Made by a program: the position numbers and the translations under genes. A stretch of 64,000 nucleotides of DNA from an uncultured Campylobacter sp. (lineage in GTDB: Bacteria > Campylobacterota > Campylobacteria > Campylobacterales > Campylobacteraceae). The stretch covers positions 1 to 64,000 of the forward strand of contig NZ_CALIST010000014.1 of assembly GCF_938041645.1 (NCBI RefSeq), in the 5' to 3' direction. A model generated the notes under the pieces. It searched no databases, was not told where the DNA came from, and saw nothing but the letters and a program-made list of their open reading frames with translations. Numbering within the stretch: position 1 is the stretch's first letter; each line of letters starts with the position of its first letter. This document shows positions 34,891 to 44,500 of this stretch, piece by piece.

Positions 34891-35640
34891 TTTTTATCCT
34901 TGGAAAATAAATTTTGCGCGTAAAATACCACGTTTTTGCTTTAAATGGCGTAAATTTGATAAATTTTATATCGAAGTGCGGAATTTTATGAAATTTAATG
35001 AGGCTTGAAATTTACGCGCTTCGGTTTTATCTAAATTTCATACGTTGTTTGCGAAGGCTCGACGCAAAATTTTAAAGCTCGCGAGCAAAGCGCTGCTTTA
35101 AATTTAATCGCCTACTCGCAGATTGCAGAGCCGTACGCCGTAAATTTAGATATCGTAGCTCACAACGGCTCAAAATAAACTAAAGATCGCCGCAGATAGG
35201 GGCGCGAAATTCAGGGCTTGCGAGCGGATTTTATCCCGGTGTTCTACAATCTCGCGCGTGCTCTCTCCGGCGTGCCGAACATCGTCGCGGCAGCCGTTTT
35301 CATATCGATTTTAAGCTAACTCGGGCTTTACAAATACGGCATGAAAATGCGGCTCCTTATAAAATTTAGTCGCTAGCTGTACCGATCTCGCGCCAGTGCG
35401 TAAATTTCAACCCGCGACAAGAGCGCTTTTGATTAAAATTTATAAAATTTCGCGCTTTCGTTTGCCGCGTAAATTTAAACAAATTTTATTTGCACGCCTT
35501 GCGCAGCCGCGCCGCCCGAATTCTCCACTCGATCGAGAATCGCGCTTCGTAACCTGCAAAAAGTCGCGCCGCAGCTGCGTTTAAATTTAAAGGCGCATAA
35601 ATTTAGCGCGACGCGCTGTTTTCAAAAACATGCAAAAGCC
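34891..35640. repeat. hypB-nikR intergenic region
   Basis: AAATTT cores occur throughout, mostly on irregular spacing, and no complete gene is visible. A 39-codon frame at 35200-35319 reads FIPVFYNLARALSGVPNIVA and then a hydrophobic run to a stop; it could be the remnant of a membrane-protein gene. The promoter of the hypBCDEA operon should lie at the left end, but I could not identify it. Confidence 0.4.
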
Positions 35641-36072
35641 CTACGCTTCGGTGATAACCGCCTTTACGAGCTTGGAAAATTTCACCCCTTTTAGCGCGCC
35701 GATTTTGGCGCTGAGCCGCTCGATCTTTGAAATTTTATCTCGCATCGTGATCTCCTCGAAACAGTGGCGCTCGTCGATGTGGAAGTGGCTAGTACTGACG
35801 ATGGTGACGTTTGCGTGGTGCTCGATCTCTACGAGCTGCTCGATCAGATCGCTTTGGTGATGATCGTAAGCGATGCAAAGCACGCCCACGCAGTCATCCT
35901 CGCCATCTCCATGAAGCACGCCCTCGACCATCTTTTCCCGGATCAGATCGCGGATAAACTCGCTGCGGCTTAGGTACTGCTTGGCGCGCACCATCTCATC
36001 GAGATCCTCAAAAAGCTTCGTCGGCAGCGAAATGCTAAATCTTACGGCGCCCTCTTTTTCCTCTTTTTTCAT
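35641..36072 (-). CDS. nikR: Nickel-responsive regulator NikR
   Basis: A 143-residue ribbon-helix-helix repressor/activator that senses nickel. Residues 9-50 are the DNA-binding domain (VRFSISLPTKLFEDLDEMV, YLSRSEFIRDLIRE). The ACT-like domain carries the nickel ligands HH in IAYDHHQSDL and the HFHIDERHC motif. Placed between hypB and hypF, it likely controls nickel uptake and hydrogenase genes. No urease gene is seen in the window. Operator sites could not be identified by eye. Confidence 0.93.
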   Translation of the reverse strand: MKKEEKEGAVRFSISLPTKLFEDLDEMVRAKQYLSRSEFIRDLIREKMVEGVLHGDGEDDCVGVLCIAYDHHQSDLIEQLVEIEHHANVTIVSTSHFHIDERHCFEEITMRDKISKIERLSAKIGALKGVKFSKLVKAVITEA

Positions 36073-36667
36073 AGTGTCCCCCTATTTCGCGTATTTTGAA
36101 TGTAATTTTACCGAAATTCCGCTCAAATAGTAAGAATTTTGCGCTAATTTGGCTTATTCTTTAAAATTTAAAGCTCCAAGGCACCGCGCTTATTTTGAAA
36201 TTTTGCTCGCAGTTTCGCGTTGTATTTTAGTACTAGCGCGATGAAATTTACCGGTGCTACGTTATTTTAAATTCTACCGCGAGCTTGCGTCCAAATTTTA
36301 AGAGTCAGGCGCTAAATAGCGTCTTAGCTTGGGATTTGCGCAGTATCTAGCCACGCGCCGCGGTAGAATTTTACATCGATTGCCATAGCAGTGCGCCGTA
36401 ATGCTATGGCAGACAACGGCGCGCCGTTAAATTTTAAAATTTTAACATTTCGGTTGCGACATATAAAGACAAGCAAGGCGTAAATTTGTTCGCTGATTTT
36501 GCGATTTTAGAAAAGCTAGCCGCGGTGGATTTTACCACCCGTAGCGTTAGAAATTTACGCAAAGCGCAGGCAGGGCACAGAGCCATCAAATTTAGCGGCG
36601 AGATGAGACTAATAAATTTCATAAAGAGCGAGCTTAACGGCTATAATTGCGTTTTTTGTGGACGAGC
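36073..36667. repeat. nikR-hypF intergenic repeat region
   Basis: No gene is supportable. AAATTT cores in TAAAATTT and GAAATTT contexts occur on both strands with GC-rich spacers. The part next to nikR (36100-36160) is AT-rich and should contain its promoter. A 61-codon plus-strand frame at 36486-36671 consists largely of repeat sequence and is not convincing. Confidence 0.4.
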
Positions 36668-39600
36668 TTAGCGCGAAATTTCGCTTAGATACGCCGCGAG
36701 CTGTCCGTAGGCGATGCCGCTGTCGTTACAAGGAACGGCGCGGTTTAGATGGAATTTTATCCCTCGCTCGCGCAGCTTCGCGCACGTAAGATTTAGAAGC
36801 GTGGCGTTTTGAAAGACCCCGCCGCTTAGCGCAACCTCGAGCCCGAAGCCCTCCGCAAACTCCGCGATAAAGTTTGCGATGGCGTTTATAAATTTCGTCG
36901 CGGCCAAGTGCGGCTCATCGCGCAAAGCCTGCAAAAACGCCTCTTTGTAATCGATCACGTAGCATTCGTCTTCAAAGCTCGGCGCGCAAGCTCTATTCTG
37001 CGGGGATTGATCGGCGCTAGAAGCATTTTTGCTTTTAGAATTTATTAAATTTAGGGCAGATGCTTGGTTTATAGAATTTGCGGCGGAGCTTTCATTCTTT
37101 TTGCCACTGCCTTCGGCGATGTTTTGAGCCGCTAGTCTAAGCTCATTTTTACTCGCCGCATCGTCCGCAAGCTCTTTAAAATCGCCTCGCAGTTCGCAGC
37201 TGTTTTTGGCGTCGCTATTATTTTGCACATTCAAACCGCCCTGCCCCGCTTTGCGCTGTGTTTCGTGCCGCAAATCATCGGCGCTTCGTTGCTGTGAAGC
37301 AAAACGCGCCGCGTTTTGGATAAAATTTTCGCCCGCTTTTTTCAGCCTAAATTTATAGCTCTGCTCGCAGCCCCGGGTATAGAGGTTTTCTAGCCGCATG
37401 CCGGCCTCGCCGTCGAAGCTTACGGCTCGTAGATCGCAAATAACCGCTGCAAACGCGTCGAATAGCCGCCCTAGCGAGCTTGAACGGACGGCACGCGGCG
37501 CGATTTTTTCTAAATTTGCTACTTCGCTCGCGCTAAATTTTGCCAAAAACTCGCGCGCGGCGTCCTTTGCGTTAAATTTAAACACGAGAGTAAGCGCAAG
37601 TTTGTAGATGTTTTTTATCGCATTCTCGCCGCCGATAAGCGCGATCTCGTCAAATTTTGCGACGCGTCGGTAGCCGCGCGGATCAAAGATCATCACCTCG
37701 CCGCCCCAGATCGTGCCGTCCGTACCGTAGCCGGTGCCGTCAAAGCAAAAGCCGAGGTATTTTTTGCCGCTGCTTAGCAGCTCATTTTGCGCCAGATTCG
37801 ACACCAGATGCGCGAAATGGTGCTGGTAGCGCACCACTGGGTATCCGCGCTGCTCGAAAAATCGCGTATGCGAAAACTGCGGGTGCAGATCCGCGATGAC
37901 GGCGTCGAATTTCAGCTCGTAGGCGCGCACGAACATATCCAAAAGCGCGAAAAATCGCTCATTCGTGGCGACGTTTTTAAGATCGCCGATGTAGGGCGAG
38001 ATGAAAATTTGCCCGTCTTTGTAGATCGCAAACTGGTTCTTAAGCTCCGCCCCGAGCGCCAGGAAAGTGCCTTTGAGCCGGAATTTGCTAGGGAAAATTT
38101 TTGGATTCATTCCGCGAGATGTTCGCAAAAACAGCGCGTGATCTAAAGCGTCCGCTTCGGCGGAAAGATTTGTGTAGCTCGCCAAATTTGCGCTACTTGT
38201 CGGTTTTGCGACATTTGCGAAATTTACGGGGCTTGTGAAATTTGCTTCGTTTGCTAAATTTGCGATACCTGCGGCGCAGGCGGATTTCGTTTCGCAAACA
38301 GGTTTCGCTTCGGCGACGAAATTTGCGTCATTTTGGTTTTTTAGAGGCGCTAATTTTGTGCCGTCGCAGCTAGTTTTGGAAGTAAAATTTACGACGTCGC
38401 AATTTGTATCCGTATCGGAAGGTCTTTGCGAGCTCTCAAAATTTAGCCCATCCGTGGAATTTCCATTAAAATTTTGCGGCGCGATAAGGGTTTGTGCGGT
38501 CGCAGAATTAGTCACAAAATTCTGCGCTAGGATGGAATTTTGCGCGGAGTTTTTCATCTCGGTGCAGGTCGGAAGCGGCGCGGAAATTTTGCTTAAACTG
38601 CGAGTCGTTTTTGAAGCAGGCGCCGAAGCTCGCGCTTCAAACTGCGGTAAAAAGGCGATACTATCGTCACTCGGCGTTAAAATTTCGCGGTCGTTATCCA
38701 GGTAAAACGAGATGACGCCGCCCAGCTTCTCGCGCAACTCCTCGGCGTTAAAAATAATCGGCTCGCCGCTGATATTGGCGCTTGTGGCTACGATCGGGCG
38801 ATCAAAGTATTCAAAAAGCAGCAGATGCACGCCAGTGTTGGCTAGGAAAATGCCGATTTTATTAAGGTTCGGCGCCACGCTTTGAGCGATAAAAATCGTA
38901 CTTGCCCCAAAAATCGCCGAAAAGCTTGCGGGCAAACGCACGAAATCGCCCTCGCTATCGGAATGGGCGCCGCGCGCGTCCGTCGTATGCAGCTGAGTTA
39001 ATGATGAGCCTTGCGAATTTAAGGTCTGTTGCAAACCAGACTCGTACGCAGCGCATTGTGAGTTTCTGTTATCAGCTGCAAGCTGTAAATTTGGCTCGTT
39101 AATTGTTTGCCGCGGTTCCAGCTCGCCTGCTACTTGCAGCAAGCTCGAATTCGCATCCGTGCTCTGTAGGTTCGCATTTGCAGCATGTCGCAAGCCCTGC
39201 ATATTCGCCGAATTTTGCGAAATAGACTCGTCCGTTGCAAGCCAAGAATCAGGCTTCTTCGCCGCACATTGCGAGTCTTGGCTATCCGCTGCGTGTAAAT
39301 TTAACTCATTAGCTGTATGTCGCAGCTTTAGCTCGCCTTCTGCTTGCGGCGAGTTAAAATTTTTAGCCGCGTACTGCGAACCAGACCCATTCGATACGCG
39401 TCCTAGCTCGTTTTCTGCGCTCCGCGAGCCGCCCGCAACCGACGCATCGCAGGTGAAATTACGGCGCGCCGTTTTGCTAAAAATTTGTGCACTATGCAAC
39501 CCGCCCTGCTCCGCGCAAACTCCAATATTTTGCGTGCTAAAATTTTGCGCCGCGCAATTGCGTAAATTTTGTAGCGCAGAGCCCTGCCCTTGCGCCGATT

Positions 39601-41041
39601 CTTCTTGCTCACCCGCAAATTTCGGCGATATAGGATTTTTGCTTTGCGCCTTTAAATTTTGCGTGCCGAAATCCGCCGCAAAGCCCGCCTCTGTGCGCCA
39701 AACAAACTCGCGCTTTTTTAAAATCACGATCGGCTTGACGTTACAGTCTATCAGCGCCTCTTCCTCCGTGCTTAGGTTCGCTGCGCGCCCCGCCTGCGCC
39801 GCATCGCGACACATGATCGCAAAGGGCTTGCTCGGACGCTTTTTAAGCGTTCGCAGCATGCGTACCGCGCGCTCGTTCGTCGCATCGCAAACGATATGAA
39901 AGCCGCCCATCCCCTTGATCGCGCCGATCTGTCCGCGCCACAAAAGCTCCGCCGTGCGCGCTATCGCATCCTCGCCGCTTGATAAAATTTCGCCGCCTGT
40001 GCCGCATAAAAACAGCTGCGGGCCGCAGTGCGGGCAGGAGATCGGCTCGGCGTGATAGCGGCGCGTGAGCGGGTCCGTGTATTCGCTGCGGCAAAACTCG
40101 CACATCTCAAACGCTCTCATCGTGGTATTTGCGCGGTCATACGGCAGTGCGGCGATGATGCTAAGGCGCGGGCCGCAATCGGTGCAGTTGATAAAAGGAT
40201 AGTGAAAGCGTGGATTTTGCGGGTCGTAAAACTCTTTTTTGCACTGATCGCAGATCGCAAAATCGGGCAAAATCGGGTTAAATTTACGTCCCTCCTTGGA
40301 CTGCGTGATCTTAAAATCAGTAAAATATTGCGTATTTAGATCGGTGCGGATAATTTTATCGATACGACAAAGCGGCGGCGCTTCACTGCGAAGGCGCTGC
40401 TCGAAAATTTTTAAAATTTCTTCTTCGCGCGGATCTTGCTCGGCGCTTTGCGGATTGCGTTTAAAGCCCTGTAAATCCCCCTTCGCGCTTTGCAAGTCGC
40501 GCTTAGTATTTTGCAAGTCTTGCAACGATTCATTCTGCGACATACCGCGCTGCTGCGACGAATTTTGCACGATGAAATTTTGATCCGACGAAGCTGGCAA
40601 AATGGAGCCCTGCTCGTTTAGATCGGTCTCGAATAAGTTTGGTAAAAATTTCTCGCTCGCTGCGGCTTGCAAATCATCCGTCAAATCAGACACACCAGCT
40701 AAACCATTCGCCAAATCGCGCGGCAAGCCGACCGAATCATTTGGCAAGCTCGGTGTGCTCTGTGTCGAAAAGAAACTCTCGTTTAAATTTGAACTTGCAA
40801 AATTTCGTGACAAACTTACGGTTTCGCTCAAATTTAGCTCATCTAAATTTAAAAGGGCGGAATTTTTATCAATCGAGCCTTTTTGCGGCTCGGAAAGATC
40901 TGCACAAACGATGATTTTAACGCCCTCGCCGTCGTTATAAACTTCGCCTTTTAGCCCCAAATCCACGGCGAGTTTATAGACGAACGGGCGAAACCCGACC
41001 CCCTGCACTGCTCCGAAAACCTCAAATTTAGCCGCTTTCAT
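36668..41041 (-). CDS. hypF: Carbamoyltransferase HypF, doubled in length by four insertions
   Basis: HypF makes the carbamoyl group that becomes the cyanide ligands of NiFe hydrogenase. All parts are present in order. The acylphosphatase is at 1-49 (VQGVGFRPF). Zinc fingers are at 264-340 (CDQCKKEF, CTDCGP, CEFCRSEY, CPHCGP). The YrdC domain runs from about 345, interrupted, to 800 (KKRPSKPFAIM, VATSANISGEP). The Kae1-like domain is from 965 (RYQHHFAHL, VALSGGVFQNATLL). Family length is about 750; here it is 1457. The excess is four low-complexity insertions at about 50-208, 458-697, 802-963 and 1245-1370, rich in Gln, Asn, Ser, Ala and Leu, each between conserved elements. I chose the ATG at 41039-41041, which gives the family start MKAAKFEVFG. 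Confidence 0.9.
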   Translation of the reverse strand: MKAAKFEVFGAVQGVGFRPFVYKLAVDLGLKGEVYNDGEGVKIIVCADLSEPQKGSIDKNSALLNLDELNLSETVSLSRNFASSNLNESFFSTQSTPSLPNDSVGLPRDLANGLAGVSDLTDDLQAAASEKFLPNLFETDLNEQGSILPASSDQNFIVQNSSQQRGMSQNESLQDLQNTKRDLQSAKGDLQGFKRNPQSAEQDPREEEILKIFEQRLRSEAPPLCRIDKIIRTDLNTQYFTDFKITQSKEGRKFNPILPDFAICDQCKKEFYDPQNPRFHYPFINCTDCGPRLSIIAALPYDRANTTMRAFEMCEFCRSEYTDPLTRRYHAEPISCPHCGPQLFLCGTGGEILSSGEDAIARTAELLWRGQIGAIKGMGGFHIVCDATNERAVRMLRTLKKRPSKPFAIMCRDAAQAGRAANLSTEEEALIDCNVKPIVILKKREFVWRTEAGFAADFGTQNLKAQSKNPISPKFAGEQEESAQGQGSALQNLRNCAAQNFSTQNIGVCAEQGGLHSAQIFSKTARRNFTCDASVAGGSRSAENELGRVSNGSGSQYAAKNFNSPQAEGELKLRHTANELNLHAADSQDSQCAAKKPDSWLATDESISQNSANMQGLRHAANANLQSTDANSSLLQVAGELEPRQTINEPNLQLAADNRNSQCAAYESGLQQTLNSQGSSLTQLHTTDARGAHSDSEGDFVRLPASFSAIFGASTIFIAQSVAPNLNKIGIFLANTGVHLLLFEYFDRPIVATSANISGEPIIFNAEELREKLGGVISFYLDNDREILTPSDDSIAFLPQFEARASAPASKTTRSLSKISAPLPTCTEMKNSAQNSILAQNFVTNSATAQTLIAPQNFNGNSTDGLNFESSQRPSDTDTNCDVVNFTSKTSCDGTKLAPLKNQNDANFVAEAKPVCETKSACAAGIANLANEANFTSPVNFANVAKPTSSANLASYTNLSAEADALDHALFLRTSRGMNPKIFPSKFRLKGTFLALGAELKNQFAIYKDGQIFISPYIGDLKNVATNERFFALLDMFVRAYELKFDAVIADLHPQFSHTRFFEQRGYPVVRYQHHFAHLVSNLAQNELLSSGKKYLGFCFDGTGYGTDGTIWGGEVMIFDPRGYRRVAKFDEIALIGGENAIKNIYKLALTLVFKFNAKDAAREFLAKFSASEVANLEKIAPRAVRSSSLGRLFDAFAAVICDLRAVSFDGEAGMRLENLYTRGCEQSYKFRLKKAGENFIQNAARFASQQRSADDLRHETQRKAGQGGLNVQNNSDAKNSCELRGDFKELADDAASKNELRLAAQNIAEGSGKKNESSAANSINQASALNLINSKSKNASSADQSPQNRACAPSFEDECYVIDYKEAFLQALRDEPHLAATKFINAIANFIAEFAEGFGLEVALSGGVFQNATLLNLTCAKLRERGIKFHLNRAVPCNDSGIAYGQLAAYLSEISR

Positions 41042-41326
41042 GTATGTGCTTTCATAAATTGCGCGGTGCAGGAGCTGTTTTGCAAGCAAGTTGCGCTCGC
41101 AGCGGGCGGGTAAAACGTACCGGGCGCCTCAAAATATGCTCTAAATTTAATAAAATTTGATCCTTCACGCCCGCGTCCTTTGCCGCTTTTTTGAAATTTC
41201 GCGTGGTCTCGTTTGCGCTAAGCTTAGCCCGTATGGCGCGGCTATCGGCGCCGCAATGTCCGCGCAACTCGCTATTTTGCGGATAAGACTTAGGAGTTTT
41301 GCCAAAAATTCGCATATATGCCCAAT

Positions 41327-42964
41327 CTAGCGAGCTTGAAGTGCGAAGCTGTCGCTAAAGCTCGCGTCAAAATTTTTGCAAAGCTTAAGCATTAAATCCG
41401 CAAATTTGCGCCCGCCAAACATCGCGCCGCCGAAGATCAAAACGTCAGAATCCTCTTTTCGCTCATCTGCCAGATCGTTTAAAAAGTAGCCCAAACTATC
41501 GAAAAATCCGAACGCAAACAGCTTTTCATTGGCGCCTGCGAGCGCATAGCTCATCGCCGAGCGCAAAATTTTATCCGCTTGCACGCAGCCGCGCTCGTCC
41601 GTGCAAAAATCAAGCCGCACCCCTTTGCCGCCCGCAAAATCCTCCGCAGCCGCGATCAAAAACGCCGCATCGCGCCCCCAGATAAGCTGCGCGGCGACGC
41701 TAAAGATGCCGTAAAATCCCGCATTTGCGCTTTTTAAAATTTCATCGATTTTCGCGGCATCTACATTAAATTTGGCGCTGAAATTTTCAAGCAGCTTAGC
41801 GCCCGTTTCGTCGGCGCAAATTTGCGCCTTAAGCTCGTCAAAACTGCGCGGCAGATCAAATTTAAGCAGAATTTTTTTGGAGCTTTCGCTATAAATTGCG
41901 ATCTCATCGTCCGCGCCCACGCCCAAAAAGCAGCGCAAAACCCGTTTTTTAGGATCATCTAAAAGCCCCTTTTCGCGGCACGTAAGCGCAAAAAGAGCGG
42001 AGTTTTTGTCCTTTGAGTTTTTCAGATAAGAGCTTGCGGCGTCGCTTAAAAAGTCCTCGTTTTGCACGATCAAAAAGCCGTTTTGCAGCGGCGCGACCTT
42101 AAAAATTTTATCTTTCTGCGCTGCGCTTTCGCATTTTGCGCTTAAAAAATAGATCCCGTCGCTTGCCAAAGCACGTCCCAGCGCAAACACGAATATGTCG
42201 CCCGCAAGCTTTACGTCAAAAAATTTAGGCGCGTCCTCGTGATTTTTTCTAAAGATCGCATTGGTTTTTAGGCTTATGAGCGGCTTTTCGAAGGCTGCGA
42301 GCGCGATTTTGCTCTTTTCGTCGCTCACAAAAATCCCATCCAGCGCGCCCACTCCTGCAGCTATCAGAAAATCGGCGCTAAAATCCACGTCCGCCTTGAG
42401 CGTGAAAGTTGCGCCACCGCGCTTAATCTGCACCTGCTGAGCATGAAATAAGTTTATGCGGCAAAACTCTAGTAAGCCAGCAAAATTATCTCTGCTTACC
42501 GCTTCAAATTTTTCCTCATGAAGCACGTTAGCGTCGCTTATTATTTCGAATTCGTTTTGAGACGGCTCGGAGTGAGCGAGGTATTCCTTCATCACTCGCG
42601 GAGTGAAGTTATTAAATTTAGCGGTGTTATGGGCGTTTGAAATTTCATCCTCTAAAAATTTGCTTAAATCGCCCGAGGAGGTATCTTCAAACGTGCCGTT
42701 AAATTTCAGCGCTTTCGCTTCGGCGCTGCCCTCGTCCACCACGCGCACGGAGGATTTTGCCAAAAATATGGAGTTTGGGATCAGCGGCATCGCCTCGTCG
42801 CTAAATTTTAAAATTTCATCCTCGCCGCCGCGCACGAAAAGGCTTATTAGGCTCGCCTCTTTTTTCAGGCAAAACTCAAGTGCGCTTTTGCGAGCATAAA
42901 ACAGCAAAAAGTGCGCTATTAGCGCGTTTTCATTAAGGTAGTTAAACTCATATGCTACTATCAT
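41327..42964 (-). CDS. hydE: Hydrogenase-cluster protein HydE
   Basis: A 545-residue protein, fifth in the order hydA-B-C-D-E, matching in position and size the HydE of Helicobacter pylori and Wolinella clusters, needed for hydrogenase activity there. No well-known catalytic motif is visible. The C-terminal third (AVASYALAG-like helices, SAMSYALAGANEKLFAFGFF, CLKNFDASFSDSF end) recalls the HypF/Kae1 C-terminal region. The ATG at 42962-42964 has AAAGGGGG upstream and overlaps the hydD end by 17 bases; an in-frame ATG at 43039 adds unrelated residues. This is the radical-SAM-unrelated HydE, distinct from FeFe-hydrogenase HydE. Confidence 0.68.
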   Translation of the reverse strand: MIVAYEFNYLNENALIAHFLLFYARKSALEFCLKKEASLISLFVRGGEDEILKFSDEAMPLIPNSIFLAKSSVRVVDEGSAEAKALKFNGTFEDTSSGDLSKFLEDEISNAHNTAKFNNFTPRVMKEYLAHSEPSQNEFEIISDANVLHEEKFEAVSRDNFAGLLEFCRINLFHAQQVQIKRGGATFTLKADVDFSADFLIAAGVGALDGIFVSDEKSKIALAAFEKPLISLKTNAIFRKNHEDAPKFFDVKLAGDIFVFALGRALASDGIYFLSAKCESAAQKDKIFKVAPLQNGFLIVQNEDFLSDAASSYLKNSKDKNSALFALTCREKGLLDDPKKRVLRCFLGVGADDEIAIYSESSKKILLKFDLPRSFDELKAQICADETGAKLLENFSAKFNVDAAKIDEILKSANAGFYGIFSVAAQLIWGRDAAFLIAAAEDFAGGKGVRLDFCTDERGCVQADKILRSAMSYALAGANEKLFAFGFFDSLGYFLNDLADERKEDSDVLIFGGAMFGGRKFADLMLKLCKNFDASFSDSFALQAR

Positions 42965-43826
42965 CTCGCCCCCTTTTTGCAAATCGATCCGCGATGTCTT
43001 GGGCGCTGAGATCGGCGATTTTTTCATGCGCGAAGCCAAGATCCGATAGGTGCTTAAGCGCCATTTTTTCCATGATTTTTGAGGACTCTAATATCACAGA
43101 GCTTAGCTTAAAGCTCGCCTCTTCGATGCGCCGCGGCACGACCGCTAGAATTTTAACGTGAGGCAGATCGCCGCAAAGATCCATCATCTGCAGGGTTTGA
43201 AGCATTTCGACCTCGTGTGCCGAACCGCTCCAGCTGATCTGCTTAGGCATCGCGTCGTAGTCGAAAAAATACACCTCGCCGCCCTTTGCGCCGTCCGCGT
43301 CTATACAATCTACGAGCAAAATTTCATCAAATTCCGCCATCGTAGGCATCAAAAAGCTAGCCAGAGTCCCGCCGTCGATAAATCGGATCTGATCCGCGCT
43401 ACTGCTCGGCGCGGATGAATTTACGGCGACAAAGTCCGCATTGATAGAGCTTTGCACTACGGAATTTATGACGGAATTTTGCGAAGTAAAATTTGAAGCG
43501 CAATTCTGCTTTGTGGAATGTTCTGGAGTAGAATTTCGGTCTAAATTTACTGCTGCGAAATTTTGCTCGGAGATAAAATTTTCATCCGCAAAATTTTGCA
43601 AGGGGTCGCGCTCTATGGAATTTTGCGAGGTAAAATTTTGTATCGCAGATACTTGGGCGGAATTTTGCATAAAATTCTGCGCCGTTAAATTCTCGCCCGC
43701 CATAGAATTTCGCGCGCTAGCTTTAGGATAAAATTTATAGTTCTGCGCGAGCGCGCGGACGAAGTGCACGCCTATGCCCTCGTCCGCGTAGATGACATTG
43801 CCGATACCCAGTACCAGCATCCTCAA
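42948..43826 (-). CDS. hydD: Hydrogenase maturation protease HydD with repeat insertion
   Basis: A 292-residue member of the HybD/HyaD endopeptidase family that trims the C-terminus of the large subunit after nickel insertion. It has LVLGIGNVIYADEGIGVHFV with the nickel-sensing Glu, VDCIDADGAKGGEVYFFDYD with the second acidic ligand, and SAHEVEMLQTLQMMDL with the His. Normal length is about 180. The extra 110 residues (about 35-145) are an insertion of Gln-Asn-Phe/Ser repeats between the first helix and the strand IRFIDGGT. It overlaps hydC by 4 bases. Confidence 0.9.
   Translation of the reverse strand: MRMLVLGIGNVIYADEGIGVHFVRALAQNYKFYPKASARNSMAGENLTAQNFMQNSAQVSAIQNFTSQNSIERDPLQNFADENFISEQNFAAVNLDRNSTPEHSTKQNCASNFTSQNSVINSVVQSSINADFVAVNSSAPSSSADQIRFIDGGTLASFLMPTMAEFDEILLVDCIDADGAKGGEVYFFDYDAMPKQISWSGSAHEVEMLQTLQMMDLCGDLPHVKILAVVPRRIEEASFKLSSVILESSKIMEKMALKHLSDLGFAHEKIADLSAQDIADRFAKRGRDDSSI
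43473..43705. repeat. Codon-locked GAATTTTG/AAATTTTG repeat array inside hydD
   Basis: Successive cores are 12, 15, 12, 15, 15, 12, 15, 18, 15, 27, 15, 27, 12, 15 and 18 bases apart, always multiples of three. They encode Gln-Asn-Phe/Ser units on the minus strand. Confidence 0.75.
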
Positions 43827-44497
43827 GCGTGCTCTTCCTTTTTAAATTTATAGCCGCTTACGATCGCATCCATCGCGCCGTCTCTGCCCTTAACGGCGTT
43901 AAAGACCGCCATATAGACGTGGATCGGCACGAAGATTATGATGATATTCATGCAAAGATGATGTATCATTCGCACTTCGCTTAGACCGCCCATCGCAGCC
44001 TCCAGCGGGCGCAAGAGCCCGTATAGCGCGCCGCCGAGCCCCTCGTGATAGACGTGCACGTATAATATCATACCCGTTAGGCAGATTACGAACAGCACTA
44101 GATAAAAGCCCAGATAAGAGATGAACTGCAATGGGTTATAAACGCCGCGAAGATGCGGGTGCTCGCCCAAAAAGATATAGTATTTGATCTGAGCGATCCA
44201 GACGCGCGGGCTAAAAAAATCCTTGATACTCAAAAGCTCTTTTCTGCTCTTTTTATCGAAGAAGAAAAGATAGGTTTTAAAGATCGCCGCACCGATCATC
44301 GCAAAGCCGAAGATCAGATGCACGAATCTAAATTTAGCCTGCATGAAAAGCACCGGCTCGGGACTCACCTCGGGCGCGGTGAAAACAAAGGCGATGTAAT
44401 ATCCAGTGATCACCAAAAGCGTAATGCAAAGCGCGCGCAGCCAGTGCGTGAGCCTAAGACCGATGGAGAATTCGTATTCCGCAAATCTTTTTTTCAT
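43823..44497 (-). CDS. hydC: Hydrogenase cytochrome b subunit HydC
   Basis: A 224-residue di-haem cytochrome b that anchors the hydrogenase and passes electrons to menaquinone. Four membrane helices are visible (about 20-40, 60-80, 125-150, 185-210), with His residues in LRLTHWLRALCI, FVHLIFGFAMI, VYHEGLGG and MIHHLCMNIIIIFVPIHVYM as probable haem ligands. It lies 3 bases after hydB and overlaps hydD by 4. Length is normal. Confidence 0.93.
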   Translation of the reverse strand: MKKRFAEYEFSIGLRLTHWLRALCITLLVITGYYIAFVFTAPEVSPEPVLFMQAKFRFVHLIFGFAMIGAAIFKTYLFFFDKKSRKELLSIKDFFSPRVWIAQIKYYIFLGEHPHLRGVYNPLQFISYLGFYLVLFVICLTGMILYVHVYHEGLGGALYGLLRPLEAAMGGLSEVRMIHHLCMNIIIIFVPIHVYMAVFNAVKGRDGAMDAIVSGYKFKKEEHA

Positions 44498-44500
44498 CGT

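Noticed and set aside
39159..39899. 246-codon plus-strand frame opposite hypF
   Set aside because: It is the mirror of a HypF insertion and YrdC coding sequence; the minus strand holds clear HypF motifs through the same region.
41052..41315. 87-codon minus-strand frame between hydE and hypF
   Set aside because: There is no ribosome-binding site before its ATG and no recognisable sequence. It runs up to the hypF start and looks like a readable spacer.
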